From: Oceanobacillus iheyensis HTE831 | Lineage (GTDB): Bacteria; Bacillota; Bacilli; Bacillales; Amphibacillaceae | Reading direction: 5' to 3' | Length of the DNA: 64,000 bases | Assembly: GCF_000011245.1 (NCBI RefSeq) | Contig: NC_004193.1 | Coordinates: 33,501-97,500, forward strand | In this document: positions 50,231 to 64,000 of the stretch, one piece after another | How positions within the stretch are numbered: position 1 is the stretch's first letter | Layout of the letters: each line of letters opens with the position of its first letter | The notes under the pieces: generated by a model | Database searches by the model: none | What the model was told of the DNA's origin: nothing | What the model saw: the letters and a program-made list of their open reading frames with translations, nothing else | Position numbers and translations under genes: made by a program

Positions 50231-50998
50231 ATGCTATTTGTACTTGATGTAGGAAATACTAACACAGTTTTAGGTGTCTTTGACCAAGGTGAATTAACTC
50301 ATCATTGGCGAATTAAAACCGATCGTTATAAAACAGAAGATGAATTTGGCATGCTTATTCATTCTCTTTTTCAACATAAAAAATTATCATTTGAAGATAT
50401 TAAAGGTGTGATTATATCTTCGGTTGTTCCACCTATATTATTTGCTTTAGAGAAAATGAGTAGAGATTATTTTCATTTAGATGCCGTAGTAATTGGAAAA
50501 ACTTCTTATCAAACTTTTTTAAACATGAATTACCCTAATCCTCAAGAAATTGGTGCAGATAGAATTGTTAATGCTGTGGCAGCTACGGAAGAATACGGCT
50601 CACCACTAATTATCATTGATTTTGGAACAGCAACTACGTATTGCTATATCGACGAGGATACTGCATATGCTGGAGGGATCATTACACCGGGGATTAATAT
50701 ATCAATGGAAGCACTATATAGTAATGCATCAAAATTACCAAAAATTGAAATTCAAAAACCGGAAACAGTGATTGGTTCTACAACAGTAGACGCCATGACT
50801 TCTGGGGTGTTCTATGGATATATTGGACAAGTAGATGGTTTGGTAAAGAGAATCAAAGATGAAAAAGGGACAAATCCAACTGTGATTGCAACAGGCGGAC
50901 TTGCAAAATTAATTGCGCATGAATCTGCAAGCATTGATATCGTAGAGCCTTATTTGACGTTAAAAGGATTGCATTTGATTTACCAAAAAAATAATTAG
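50231..50998 (+). CDS. coaX: Type III pantothenate kinase
   Basis: First enzyme of coenzyme A synthesis, phosphorylating pantothenate (255 aa). The phosphate-binding [12 protein letters not shown] is at residues 6-17, [11 protein letters not shown] near 104-114, DFGTATTY near 127-134 and GGIITPG near 146-152. AAGGAAGGTAGG precedes the ATG. In B. subtilis coaX also follows ftsH; here the group II intron lies in between. Followed by hslO at 25 nt. Confidence 0.96.
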
Positions 50999-51023
50999 TA
51001 AAATAAAAGGAGAGATATTCCCA

Positions 51024-51893
51024 ATGAAGGATTACTTAATTAAAGCGACAGCAAATAATGGGAAAATTAGAGCGTATGCCGTTCAATCCACAAACACTAT
51101 AGAAGAAGCGAGAAGAAGACAGGATACGTTTGCAACTGCATCTGCTGCACTTGGCAGAACGATAACAATCACGGCAATGATGGGAGCTATGCTAAAAGGT
51201 GATGACTCTATTACAACGAAAGTAATGGGTAATGGTCCACTTGGAGCTATTGTTGCTGATGCTGATGCTGATGGACATGTTCGTGGATATGTTACGAATC
51301 CACATGTTGATTTCGATTTAAATGATAAAGGTAAATTAGATGTTGCGCGAGCAGTAGGTACAGAAGGAAATATTAGTGTTATTAAAGATTTAGGATTAAA
51401 GGATTTTTTCACAGGGGAAACACCGATTGTTTCTGGGGAGATTAGTGAAGACTTCACCTATTACTATGCTACTTCAGAACAATTGCCATCAGCTGTTGGT
51501 GCAGGGGTTTTGGTAAATCCAGATCATACTATTTTAGCTGCAGGAGGTTTTATCGTTCAAGTAATGCCTGGTGCAGAAGAAGAAGTAATTAATGAATTAG
51601 AAGATCAAATTCAAGCCATTCCTGCAATATCTTCGTTAATTCGTGAAGGAAAATCTCCGGAAGAAATTCTAACCCAACTATTTGGCGAAGAGTGTTTAAC
51701 CATACATGAAAAAATGCCAATTGAGTTTCGTTGTAAGTGCTCCAAAGATCGTCTTGCCCAAGCAATTATCGGATTAGGAAATGATGAAATACAGGCGATG
51801 ATTGAAGAAGACCAAGGTGCAGAGGCAACTTGTCATTTTTGTAATGAAAAGTATCATTTTACTGAGGAAGAATTAGAAGACCTTAAACAGTAG
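51024..51893 (+). CDS. hslO: Redox-regulated chaperone Hsp33
   Basis: Holdase chaperone switched on by oxidation and heat (289 aa). The C-terminal redox switch shows CKC near residue 236 and CHFC near 269, the zinc-binding cysteines that form disulfides when activated. AAAAGGAGAG precedes the ATG. The coaX-hslO-yacD-cysK order is conserved. Confidence 0.96.
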   Translation: MKDYLIKATANNGKIRAYAVQSTNTIEEARRRQDTFATASAALGRTITITAMMGAMLKGDDSITTKVMGNGPLGAIVADADADGHVRGYVTNPHVDFDLNDKGKLDVARAVGTEGNISVIKDLGLKDFFTGETPIVSGEISEDFTYYYATSEQLPSAVGAGVLVNPDHTILAAGGFIVQVMPGAEEEVINELEDQIQAIPAISSLIREGKSPEEILTQLFGEECLTIHEKMPIEFRCKCSKDRLAQAIIGLGNDEIQAMIEEDQGAEATCHFCNEKYHFTEEELEDLKQ

Positions 51894-51917
51894 AGAGAAG
51901 AAAGGAAGTTACACTTC

Positions 51918-52829
51918 ATGTCAAAAAAATTGTTGCTCGGAATCGTTGTGGTACTGCTGATTACGAATATTGCAACTCTATTGTTTGTGGGAGATAGCAA
52001 TGACTCAGAAGTAGTGTCGGACGGTAAAGGGGAAAAAGAGATCAATCGTAATGAAGCAGTAGCAACAGTAGCTGGCGAAGAAATATCTTATGATGAATGG
52101 ATGACAGGCTTAAGAAATATGCAAGGGCAAAAACATTTAAAACAGATGATTGATAAGGAAGTCGTTAATACGCTAGCAGAGCAAGAGGGTATTGAAGTAA
52201 GTGAAAAAATCATCGACAGAGAAGTTTCTTTCTTATATACCATGCAAGGGATTTTAACAGAAGATGATGCTGTTGAAGAAGAAGAAAGATGGAGAGAAGA
52301 AATAAAATACCGTTATCAGTTGGAACAGTTACTAACTAAAAATATTGAGATCCCTGAAGAGGAATTAAGGTCATATTATGATACATATGGTAATCAATAT
52401 GATTTTTCATCTTCTGTTAAGCTCTCGCATATCTTAGTGGAAGATATGGAAACGGCTGAACAGGTATACCAAGAATTAGAAGATGGTGCTTCTTTTAGAT
52501 TATTAGCTAGAGAATATAGCATTGACGATGAGACAAGACAAAATGGTGGATACATGGGAAGTATCTACACATCAAGTCAATTCTTGTTGGATAGTTACGA
52601 AACACAGGCAGCAAATATGGAAAATCACACATATAGTGAACCTTTTCAAGCGGAAAATGGTGTAGCGATTATGTATTTGCATCGTAAACTTCCGGCGATT
52701 AAATTTACCTACGACGAAGTACAACCGTATGTCCATAGTGAAGTTGCCATGCATGAAGAAGGACTGACGTTAGAAGCTGACCAATTATGGGAAGAAGTAG
52801 ATATAGAGTGGATTTACGAAAATGAATAA
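51918..52829 (+). CDS. yacD: PrsA-like parvulin peptidyl-prolyl isomerase (YacD)
   Basis: Membrane-anchored foldase-like protein (303 aa). A single N-terminal hydrophobic helix (residues 4-24) without a lipobox Cys anchors it, so it is not a typical PrsA lipoprotein. A SurA-like N-terminal part is followed by a parvulin domain of about 90 residues (VKLSHILVEDMETAEQVYQEL ... EYSIDDETRQNGGYMG). It probably assists folding outside the membrane. AGAAAGGAAG precedes the ATG. Confidence 0.88.
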   Translation: MSKKLLLGIVVVLLITNIATLLFVGDSNDSEVVSDGKGEKEINRNEAVATVAGEEISYDEWMTGLRNMQGQKHLKQMIDKEVVNTLAEQEGIEVSEKIIDREVSFLYTMQGILTEDDAVEEEERWREEIKYRYQLEQLLTKNIEIPEEELRSYYDTYGNQYDFSSSVKLSHILVEDMETAEQVYQELEDGASFRLLAREYSIDDETRQNGGYMGSIYTSSQFLLDSYETQAANMENHTYSEPFQAENGVAIMYLHRKLPAIKFTYDEVQPYVHSEVAMHEEGLTLEADQLWEEVDIEWIYENE

Positions 52830-52852
52830 TATGAAATTATCAGACAAATTAG

Positions 52853-52881
52853 TTGACATTTTAGGATAAAGGAACTACATT
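52853..52881 (+). promoter_or_regulatory. Probable sigma-A promoter of cysK
   Basis: TTGACA (52853-52858), 17-nt spacer, TACATT (52876-52881). It sits in the 98-nt gap before cysK. Confidence 0.55.
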
Positions 52882-52927
52882 AGATGTAAATCTTATAAAA
52901 ATACTTGGAATTAGAGGAGGAAGTCAG

Positions 52928-53854
52928 ATGAGGGTCTCTGATAATATTACAGGTTTAATTGGCGGAACACCGATTGTTAAATTACACAATGTTACAGATG
53001 AAGGTAGTGCAGATGTATACGCAAAGGTAGAGTTTATGAATCCTGGTAGCTCTGTGAAAGACCGTATTGCTATCGCGATGATTGAAGCAGCAGAACAAGG
53101 TGGAAAGCTAAAAGAAGGCGATACTATTATTGAGCCGACTAGTGGAAATACTGGTATTGGCCTTGCAATGGTAGCAGCTGCAAAAGGATACCGTGCAGTT
53201 CTAGTAATGCCAGATACGATGAGTCAGGAACGCAGGAATCTCCTTCGTGCTTATGGTGCTGAACTTGTACTGACACCTGGTGCTGAAGGGATGAAAGGTG
53301 CAATTGCGAAAGCGGTAGAATTGCAAGAAGAGAATGATTACTTTATGCCGCAACAATTTAGCAACCCTGCAAATCCTGATATTCACGAAAAAACGACTGG
53401 TAAAGAAATTGTGGAGCAGATGAAAGATGGTCTTGATGGATTCGTATCTGGTATTGGTACTGGTGGAACAATTACCGGTGCAGGTAAGGTGCTAAAAAAT
53501 CATTTTCAAGATATTAAATTATACGCAGTAGAGCCGGCTGATTCTCCAATACTTTCAGGAGGAAGTCCTGGGCCGCATAAAATACAAGGAATTGGAGCCG
53601 GCTTTAAACCGGATGTGTTAGACACCGCAATCTATGATGAAGTTTTAACAATTAGTAATGAGGAAGCATATGAAGCAGCTAGAAAAGTTGCAACGACCAA
53701 TGGCATATTGGGAGGTATTTCTTCCGGTGCTGCAGTTGCTGCTGCAGTTAAAGTTGCTAAACAATTAGGCGCAGGTAAGAAAGTTCTTGCTATATTACCA
53801 GATAATGGTGAGCGCTATCTATCAACACCGTTATATCAATTTGATAAAGAGTAA
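52928..53854 (+). CDS. cysK: Cysteine synthase A (O-acetylserine sulfhydrylase)
   Basis: PLP enzyme making cysteine from O-acetylserine and sulfide (308 aa). The PLP Lys is K44 in [20 protein letters not shown] and the [11 protein letters not shown] phosphate-binding loop follow. GAGGAGGAAG precedes the ATG. Closed by a terminator. In B. subtilis CysK also moonlights as a partner of the regulator CymR; no CymR operator was identified here. Confidence 0.97.
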   Translation: MRVSDNITGLIGGTPIVKLHNVTDEGSADVYAKVEFMNPGSSVKDRIAIAMIEAAEQGGKLKEGDTIIEPTSGNTGIGLAMVAAAKGYRAVLVMPDTMSQERRNLLRAYGAELVLTPGAEGMKGAIAKAVELQEENDYFMPQQFSNPANPDIHEKTTGKEIVEQMKDGLDGFVSGIGTGGTITGAGKVLKNHFQDIKLYAVEPADSPILSGGSPGPHKIQGIGAGFKPDVLDTAIYDEVLTISNEEAYEAARKVATTNGILGGISSGAAVAAAVKVAKQLGAGKKVLAILPDNGERYLSTPLYQFDKE

Positions 53855-53865
53855 AAGTTATGATG

Positions 53866-53895
53866 GGGCTGGCCAAATTGGTCAGCTCTTTTTTG
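53866..53895 (+). terminator. Terminator after cysK
   Basis: GGGCTGGCC (53866-53874) / GGTCAGCTC (53880-53888) with two G-U pairs, followed by six T. Confidence 0.82.
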
Positions 53896-53976
53896 TTTAT
53901 GGTGGTGCTTCCGTTCTGTGAGTAGTTATTGTACGATGAAAGAATAGATTATGTAAGAAAAGAGGTAGGCGATAAG

Positions 53977-54798
53977 TTGAATATTCGAACGAAGAAACGA
54001 ACATTAAATGTTTCTAAACGAACACATATCATGGGCATACTAAATGTAACTCCGGATTCTTTTTCAGATGGAGGGAACTATTCAACTGTTAATAAAGCTG
54101 TCGACCAAGCTTTGCAATTAGAAAAGCAAGGGGCGGATATGATTGATATAGGAGGAGAATCGACACGACCAGGCTACACTCCAATCTCTGCCGAAGAGGA
54201 GTTGAATCGAATTATTCCAGTTATTCGAATCCTTAAAGACAAATTAAGTATTCCGATATCGGTGGATACGTTTAAAGCAGAGACAGCTAGAAAAGTGTTA
54301 GAAGCAGGAGCAGATATGATCAATGATATATGGGGAGCAAAAAAGGATCCAGATATGGCGAAGGTTGTAGCAGAATATAATGTTCCAATTATTTTAATGC
54401 ATAATCGTAAAGAAGAAGATTATAGTGATTTCATGGAAGACGTAAAATCCGATTTATTGGAAAGTATTCAAATTGCAAAAGATGCAGGGATTAGCGAGGA
54501 TAACATTATTATTGATCCTGGTGTAGGTTTTGCAAAAAGCATGGAACAGAATATGGAAGTAGTACGAGAGTTACATCAATTAGTTAATCTAGGTTATCCG
54601 GTACTATTAGCCACTTCACGTAAAAGGTTTATTGGACATGTATTAGATGTACCTGCAGCTGATCGTGATGTTGGTACTGCTGCTACTACAGTAATTGGAG
54701 TACAGCAAGGAGCTCATATAGTACGAGTGCATAATGTACATATCAATGCAGAAGCTGCCAAGGTCGCAGATGCTATCTATGGGAAAAGGAGTCTTTAG
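53977..54798 (+). CDS. folP: Dihydropteroate synthase
   Basis: Condenses p-aminobenzoate with dihydropterin pyrophosphate in folate synthesis; target of sulfonamides (273 aa). GILNVTPDSFSDGG, DIGGESTRPG, VDTFKAETA and DPGVGFAKS are all present. The start is uncertain: TTG at 53977 has AGAGGT at 10 nt and gives a normal N-terminus, while another TTG at 53929 would add 16 residues. The pabBAC genes that precede it in B. subtilis are absent. folB starts 2 nt after its stop. Confidence 0.94.
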   Translation: MNIRTKKRTLNVSKRTHIMGILNVTPDSFSDGGNYSTVNKAVDQALQLEKQGADMIDIGGESTRPGYTPISAEEELNRIIPVIRILKDKLSIPISVDTFKAETARKVLEAGADMINDIWGAKKDPDMAKVVAEYNVPIILMHNRKEEDYSDFMEDVKSDLLESIQIAKDAGISEDNIIIDPGVGFAKSMEQNMEVVRELHQLVNLGYPVLLATSRKRFIGHVLDVPAADRDVGTAATTVIGVQQGAHIVRVHNVHINAEAAKVADAIYGKRSL

Positions 54799-54800
54799 GA

Positions 54801-55166
54801 ATGGATAAAATCATTATAAAACAAATGCAATTTTATGGTTATCATGGACTTTTTCCAGAAGAAAATAAACTAGGACAACGGTTTAATGTAGATCTTGAAT
54901 TACATGTTCCTTTAGATAAGGCGGGAATATCGGATGACATGAATGAGTCCATCCATTATGGGCAGGCTTATGAAACTGTAAAAAAAGTCGTTGAAGGTCC
55001 TTCATATAATCTAATTGAAGCAGTAGCTGAGGGAATCTCTAAGGAGTTATTTGCATCCTTTTCATTATTGAATGCTTGTTTAGTGAGAGTAGTAAAACCA
55101 GACCCGCCAATTCCGGGGCATTATCAATCTGTTGCTGTAGAAATTTATAGGGAGAGGGAAAAATGA
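54801..55166 (+). CDS. folB: Dihydroneopterin aldolase
   Basis: Cleaves dihydroneopterin to hydroxymethyl-dihydropterin in folate synthesis (121 aa). QFYGYHGLFPEENKLGQRF (residues 9-27) with the conserved YHG/E pair, and the LIEAVAEGIS segment, define the family. Tightly coupled on both sides: 2 nt after folP and a 4-nt overlap (ATGA) with folK. Confidence 0.96.
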   Translation: MDKIIIKQMQFYGYHGLFPEENKLGQRFNVDLELHVPLDKAGISDDMNESIHYGQAYETVKKVVEGPSYNLIEAVAEGISKELFASFSLLNACLVRVVKPDPPIPGHYQSVAVEIYREREK

Positions 55167-55675
55167 ATGAAGCTTATGTAGCCTTAGGCACAAATATTGA
55201 ACCGCGAGAAAACTTTATTAATCAAGCACTGCAATTTTTGGATGACCACCCAAACATAACCATTAAGGAAAAGTCTTCTATATATGAAACGGCGCCTGTA
55301 GGTTACACAGAACAATCCAACTTTTTAAATATGGTAGTGCAAGTAATGACGAGTTTATCCGCAAATGAACTATTAGATGCATGTCAATGGATTGAACAGG
55401 AGTTAGGAAGAGTAAGAACGATTCGATTTGGTCCTCGTACAATCGACCTTGACATTTTGACGTATAATCAAGAAAATAGTACAGTAGAAAGATTGATGTT
55501 GCCGCATCCTAGAATGCATGAACGCGCATTTGTTTTGATACCACTTCAAGAAATCGCACCAGGCTATATAATCCCTGTGAAAAATAAAACAGTGGATTCT
55601 TATGTCAATGAACTTCCTGAGACAGAGAAAAAGGATGTAAAAAGATGGATAAGAAGCGAATCGGAAGAAGAATAA
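55163..55675 (+). CDS. folK: HPPK, hydroxymethyl-dihydropterin pyrophosphokinase
   Basis: Pyrophosphorylates hydroxymethyl-dihydropterin to give the substrate of FolP (170 aa). ALGTNIEPRENFINQAL, YETAPVGYTEQSNFLN and the signature RFGPRTIDLDIL with its metal-binding Asp pair are present, then LPHPRMHERAFVL. Overlaps folB by 4 nt and yazB by 31 nt. Confidence 0.96.
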   Translation: MNEAYVALGTNIEPRENFINQALQFLDDHPNITIKEKSSIYETAPVGYTEQSNFLNMVVQVMTSLSANELLDACQWIEQELGRVRTIRFGPRTIDLDILTYNQENSTVERLMLPHPRMHERAFVLIPLQEIAPGYIIPVKNKTVDSYVNELPETEKKDVKRWIRSESEEE

Positions 55676-55875
55676 AAGCTTTTCGTAAATTAAAAGGCTA
55701 CACACAAATACAATTTGCTCAAGAGATGAAGCTATCCACTTCAAAACTAGGAAATATTGAAAGAGGTACAAAGCAGCCTTCCGACCAATTATTAGCTGAG
55801 ATTGCTGAAAAGCTATCCATTTCTAAAGAAGAGCTTGTATTAGAGAACAGTGTAACTCGTCTTGAGGAAAACTAG
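55645..55875 (+). CDS. yazB: XRE-family helix-turn-helix protein YazB
   Basis: Small Cro/C1-type DNA-binding protein (76 aa) of unknown target. The HTH spans about residues 8-55 (RIKAFRKLKGYTQIQFAQEM, KLSTSKLGNIERGTKQPS). It begins inside folK, the same arrangement as in B. subtilis folK-yazB. The tRNA-dihydrouridine synthase gene (dusB/yacF) that follows yazB in B. subtilis is missing; a 193-nt gap leads to lysS. Confidence 0.88.
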   Translation: MDKKRIGRRIKAFRKLKGYTQIQFAQEMKLSTSKLGNIERGTKQPSDQLLAEIAEKLSISKEELVLENSVTRLEEN

Positions 55876-56050
55876 ATATGATATTACTGTTTTAAATCTA
55901 ACAAGTAGTAGCTATAGAGTAATTATTTTTTTATGCGGAAAGAAAAGTGTTTAAGATTTCGATATTTTGTTATAAGGGAATTAGAGATCCTTTTTAAATA
56001 ATGAATAATCAATTCAAGTCATTGTAAGATACGTTATACTTAGTTTATAG

Positions 56051-57550
<1,500 letters not shown>

Positions 57551-57560
57551 CTGGCGGGTT

Positions 57561-57610
57561 GAATCCCTCCTTATCAAAACAAGGATTTGATAAGGGGGGA
57601 TTCTTTGTTT
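57561..57610 (+). terminator. Terminator after lysS
   Basis: An 18-bp stem (57561-57578 / 57586-57603, one G-U) followed by TTTGTTT. Confidence 0.9.
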
Positions 57611-57711
57611 AAAACAGGATTATATTGGGTATATATAAAGTATGTATTCTTAAACGGAATAGCCTAAATTATAGAAATATTAATCAATCCAAAATTTATT
57701 TTAAAAAGTGC

Positions 57712-57740
57712 TTGATTTCGTTTTGGAATCATGATAAATT
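57712..57740 (+). promoter_or_regulatory. rRNA operon promoter P1
   Basis: TTGATT (57712-57717), 17-nt spacer, extended -10 TGATAAATT ending at 57740. Confidence 0.7.
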
Positions 57741-57816
57741 AAATATCGTTGCGTTAACAAAGCGCATCAGCAAAGCACATCGAAATAAACTTTCTTAAAA
57801 AAGTTAAAACAAATTG

Positions 57817-57845
57817 TTGACACCAACAATTAGATGTGTTAAATT
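57817..57845 (+). promoter_or_regulatory. rRNA operon promoter P2
   Basis: TTGACA (57817-57822), 17-nt spacer, TAAATT (57840-57845). The tandem operon at 63800 has the same -35, spacing and -10. Confidence 0.82.
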
Positions 57846-57880
57846 AATAAAGTCGCCAATTTGAGTTAGCGACAACGAAA

Positions 57881-57916
57881 TTGCTCTTTGAAAACTGAAC
57901 AAAACAACCAGTACGA
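57881..57916 (+). other. 16S rRNA processing stem, 5' arm
   Basis: This leader stretch is nearly complementary to 59575-59611 behind 16S (shared blocks TTGCTCT/GAGCAA, AAAACTGAAC/GTTCAGTTTT and GTACGA/TCGTAC). The two arms form the long stem cut by RNase III during 16S maturation. Confidence 0.75.
57882..57890 (+). promoter_or_regulatory. boxA-like antitermination element
   Basis: TGCTCTTTG in the rRNA leader matches the boxA core TGCTCTTT bound by NusB-NusE. The same site recurs at 63863. Confidence 0.6.
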
Positions 57917-57991
57917 AAGAAGAAAAACACCTCGTTTTTCTTAAAAAGAAATGAAGTCAGAAGTTGACTTCTGAAGCACAAGAAACACAAC

Positions 57992-59562
<1,571 letters not shown>

Positions 59563-59574
59563 ATTATTACGGAA

Positions 59575-59611
59575 TCGTACTTGGTTGTTTGGTTCAGTTT
59601 TGAGAGAGCAA
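59575..59611 (+). other. 16S rRNA processing stem, 3' arm
   Basis: Partner of 57881-57916. The rest of the 232-nt 16S-23S spacer contains no tRNA gene. Confidence 0.75.
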
Positions 59612-59653
59612 TCTCTCGATTGAATAAACTTCTTTTACAGAAGTTACTACATT

Positions 59654-59692
59654 GTACCTTGAAAACTAAATAAGAGTAACAACGACATCAAA
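59654..59692 (+). other. 23S rRNA processing stem, 5' arm
   Basis: Complementary to 62722-62758 behind 23S: GTAC, AAAACTAAATAAGAGTAAC and GACATCAA each have partners there. This is the stem used for 23S maturation. Confidence 0.72.
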
Positions 59693-59791
59693 TTAGAAAG
59701 CTGAAGCAACTATTTTTAATAGGAGCTGAAGCTAGATTATTTTTTTGAAACAAGGCTATTAAATTAGCACGCTTATTTACTGAAATAACTT

Positions 59792-62712
<2,921 letters not shown>

Positions 62713-62721
62713 AGTTCTTAT

Positions 62722-62758
62722 ATTGATGTCACGTTACTCTTATTTAGTTTTTAGGGTA
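62722..62758 (+). other. 23S rRNA processing stem, 3' arm
   Basis: Pairs with 59654-59692 (TTGATGTC, GTTACTCTTATTTAGTTTT and GTAC blocks). Confidence 0.72.
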
Positions 62759-62775
62759 CAATCCTAAAAAAAGTG

Positions 62776-62804
62776 TTGCATTTTGTCTAAGAAATGCATA
62801 TAAT
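62776..62804 (+). promoter_or_regulatory. Internal promoter before 5S rRNA and the tRNA array
   Basis: TTGCAT (62776-62781), 17-nt spacer, perfect TATAAT (62799-62804). A transcript would start about 36 nt before 5S, in the 23S-5S spacer. Confidence 0.6.
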
Positions 62805-62846
62805 ATAACTTGTCCTTATTTTTTTGGACTACATATTATACGAAAG

Positions 62847-62962
62847 TCTGGTAGCGATAGCGAAGAGGCCACACCTGTTCCCATGCCGAACACAGAAGTT
62901 AAGCTCTTCAGCGCCGATGGTAGTTGGGGCTTTGCCCCTGCAAGAGTAGGACGCCGCCAGGC
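62847..62962 (+). rRNA. rrf: 5S ribosomal RNA
   Basis: 116 nt with the conserved core CCCATGCCGAACACAGAAGTTAAG and ends TCTGGTAGCG / CGCCGCCAGG that pair. It is a substrate of the RNase M5 encoded at 16.4 kb. Confidence 0.97.
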
Positions 62963-62967
62963 AGTTC

Positions 62968-63043
62968 GGAGGATTAGCTCAGCTGGGAGAGCACCTGCCT
63001 TACAAGCAGGGGGTCGCAGGTTCGAGCCCTGCATCCTCCACCA
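62968..63043 (+). tRNA. tRNA-Val (TAC)
   Basis: Acceptor GGAGGAT/ATCCTCC, anticodon loop TTACAAG, T-arm GGTTCGAG, encoded ACCA. First tRNA of the nine-gene array, 5 nt behind 5S. Confidence 0.97.
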
Positions 63044-63044
63044 C

Positions 63045-63120
<76 letters not shown>

Positions 63121-63168
63121 CTTTTTCTAACAGAATATTAACGAATGGTGAATAAATTTAAGTTGTAC

Positions 63169-63244
63169 GAGCCATTAGCTCAGTCGGTAGAGCATCTGAC
63201 TTTTAATCAGAGGGTCGAAGGTTCGAATCCTTCATGGCTCACCA
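63169..63244 (+). tRNA. tRNA-Lys (TTT)
   Basis: Acceptor GAGCCAT/ATGGCTC, anticodon loop TTTTAAT, encoded CCA. A 48-nt spacer without visible genes separates it from tRNA-Thr. Confidence 0.97.
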
Positions 63245-63248
63245 TTTT

Positions 63249-63333
63249 GCGGGTGTGGCGGAATTGGCAGACGCGCTAGACTTAGGATCTAGTGTCTTCG
63301 GACGTGGGGGTTCAAGTCCCTTCACCCGCACCA
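63249..63333 (+). tRNA. tRNA-Leu (TAG)
   Basis: Long-variable-arm tRNA with acceptor GCGGGTG/CACCCGC, anticodon loop CTTAGGA and encoded CCA. Confidence 0.96.
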
Positions 63334-63350
63334 TTTAGAAATTTGCCAAT

Positions 63351-63425
63351 GCGGAAGTAGTTCAGTGGTAGAACACCACCTTGCCAAGGTGGGGGTCGCG
63401 GGTTCGAATCCCGTCTTCCGCTCCA
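63351..63425 (+). tRNA. tRNA-Gly (GCC)
   Basis: Acceptor GCGGAAG/CTTCCGC, anticodon loop TTGCCAA, T73 and encoded CCA. Confidence 0.97.
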
Positions 63426-63430
63426 ACCCT

Positions 63431-63519
63431 GCCGGGGTGGCGGAACTGGCAGACGCACAGGACTTAAAATCCTGCGGTAGGTGACTACCGTACCGGTTCG
63501 ATTCCGGTCCTCGGCACCA
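63431..63519 (+). tRNA. tRNA-Leu (TAA)
   Basis: Long-variable-arm tRNA (GGTAGGTGACTACC arm), anticodon loop CTTAAAA, encoded CCA. Confidence 0.96.
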
Positions 63520-63522
63520 TTC

Positions 63523-63599
63523 GCGCCTGTAGCTCAATTGGATAGAGCGTTTGACTACGGATCAAGAGGTTAGGGGTTCGACTCCTCTCAGGCGCGCCA
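63523..63599 (+). tRNA. tRNA-Arg (ACG)
   Basis: Acceptor GCGCCTG/CAGGCGC, anticodon loop CTACGGA; A34 is presumably deaminated to inosine. Encoded CCA. Confidence 0.97.
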
Positions 63600-63600
63600 T

Positions 63601-63677
63601 CGGGAAGTAGCTCAGCTTGGTAGAGCACTTGGTTTGGGACCAAGGGGTCGCAGGTTCGAATCCTGTCTTCCCGACCA
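63601..63677 (+). tRNA. tRNA-Pro (TGG)
   Basis: Acceptor CGGGAAG/CTTCCCG, anticodon loop TTTGGGA, encoded CCA. One base behind tRNA-Arg. Confidence 0.97.
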
Positions 63678-63696
63678 TGAAATATATTTAAATAAA

Positions 63697-63772
63697 GGGG
63701 CCTTAGCTCAGCTGGGAGAGCGCCTGCCTTGCACGCAGGAGGTCAGCGGTTCGATCCCGCTAGGCTCCACCA
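63697..63772 (+). tRNA. tRNA-Ala (TGC)
   Basis: Acceptor GGGGCCT/AGGCTCC with one wobble, anticodon loop TTGCACG, encoded CCA. Last tRNA before the next rRNA operon. The order Val-Thr-Lys-Leu-Gly-Leu-Arg-Pro-Ala equals the start of the B. subtilis trnB cluster. Confidence 0.97.
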
Positions 63773-63799
63773 TTTCTTAAAAAACTTTTAAAAAAGTTA

Positions 63800-63828
63800 T
63801 TGACAAGATTTGGAGAAAATGTTAAATT
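63800..63828 (+). promoter_or_regulatory. Promoter of the second, tandem rRNA operon
   Basis: TTGACA (63800-63805), 17-nt spacer, TAAATT (63823-63828), equal to P2 of the first operon. No P1 copy was seen upstream. Confidence 0.82.
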
Positions 63829-63849
63829 TATAAAGTCGCTGTTTTGGAG

Positions 63850-64000
63850 GCGACAACGAAATTGCTCTTTGAAAACTGAACAAAACAACCAGTACGAAAG
63901 AAGAAAAACACCTCGTTTTTCTTAAAAAGAAATGAAGTCAGAAGTTGACTTCTGAAGCACAAGAAACACAACTTTTATGGAGAGTTTGATCTTGGCTCAG
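63850..64000 (+). repeat. rrs: rRNA leader repeat and start of second 16S rRNA (partial)
   Basis: 151 bp identical to 57869-58019: boxA-like TGCTCTTTG (63863), the 16S processing-stem arm, and the first ~28 bases of a second 16S gene (from about 63973). The window ends inside this gene. Confidence 0.93.

Overview
The window is an origin-proximal chromosomal segment of an AT-rich, endospore-forming member of the Bacillaceae. Gene order follows the Bacillus subtilis dnaX-to-lysS region closely. The group IIC intron after ftsH closely matches, from memory, the Oceanobacillus iheyensis intron used for structural work, so Oceanobacillus or a near relative is the most likely source. That species call is an inference; the family-level call rests on dozens of recognisable orthologues in conserved order.

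Layout. 1-3.0 kb: dnaX (5' end cut by the window), ebfC, recR, yaaL. 3.0-4 kb: a foldable intergenic stretch, then the sporulation regulators bofA and csfB. 4-11.2 kb: an Orn/Lys/Arg decarboxylase, tmk, darA, yaaR, holB, ricT, yabA, then trmN6-yazA-rsmI. 11.3-18.8 kb: abrB (minus strand) divergent from metG, then tatD, a G5/3D cell-wall protein, rnmV, rsmA, yabG. 18.9-26 kb: a dispersed repeat, veg, sspF, ispE, purR, spoVG, glmU, prs, ctc. 26-36.5 kb: pth, fin, mfd, spoVT, a Wzx/MurJ-like flippase, yabN, rqcP, yabP, yabQ, divIC, yabR. 36.6-39.2 kb: minus-strand tRNA-Met, more repeat copies and a marR-MFS exporter pair, which interrupt the conserved order. 39.6-48.1 kb: spoIIE, yabS, yabT, tilS, hpt, ftsH. 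48.2-50.0 kb: a complete group IIC intron with its reverse transcriptase, placed directly behind the ftsH terminator. 50.2-57.6 kb: coaX, hslO, a parvulin lipoprotein-like foldase, cysK, folP-folB-folK, yazB, lysS. 57.7-64 kb: an rRNA operon (16S-23S-5S), nine tRNA genes (Val Thr Lys Leu Gly Leu Arg Pro Ala), and the promoter, leader and first bases of a second, tandem rRNA operon.

How the genes work together. Replication and repair (dnaX, holB, yabA, recR, mfd), translation and RNA maturation (metG, lysS, rsmA, rsmI, trmN6, tilS, rnmV, pth, rRNA/tRNA), nucleotide supply (tmk, prs, hpt, purR) and envelope precursors (glmU, ispE) are interleaved with sporulation genes for sigma-factor control (spoIIE, csfB, fin, bofA, spoVT, abrB) and spore structure (sspF, yabG, yabP, yabQ). 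Several regulatory sites match this biology: tandem Spo0A boxes just downstream of the abrB promoter, a consensus sigma-H promoter before spoVG, a consensus sigma-F promoter before csfB, and tandem sigma-A promoters before veg and before the first rRNA operon.

The least explained items are a dispersed repeat whose closing hairpin shows compensatory changes between copies (18.9 and 37.1 kb), two intergenic stretches that can fold into multi-helix RNAs (3.06-3.2 kb and 9.13-9.31 kb), and an internal promoter in front of 5S rRNA and the tRNA array.
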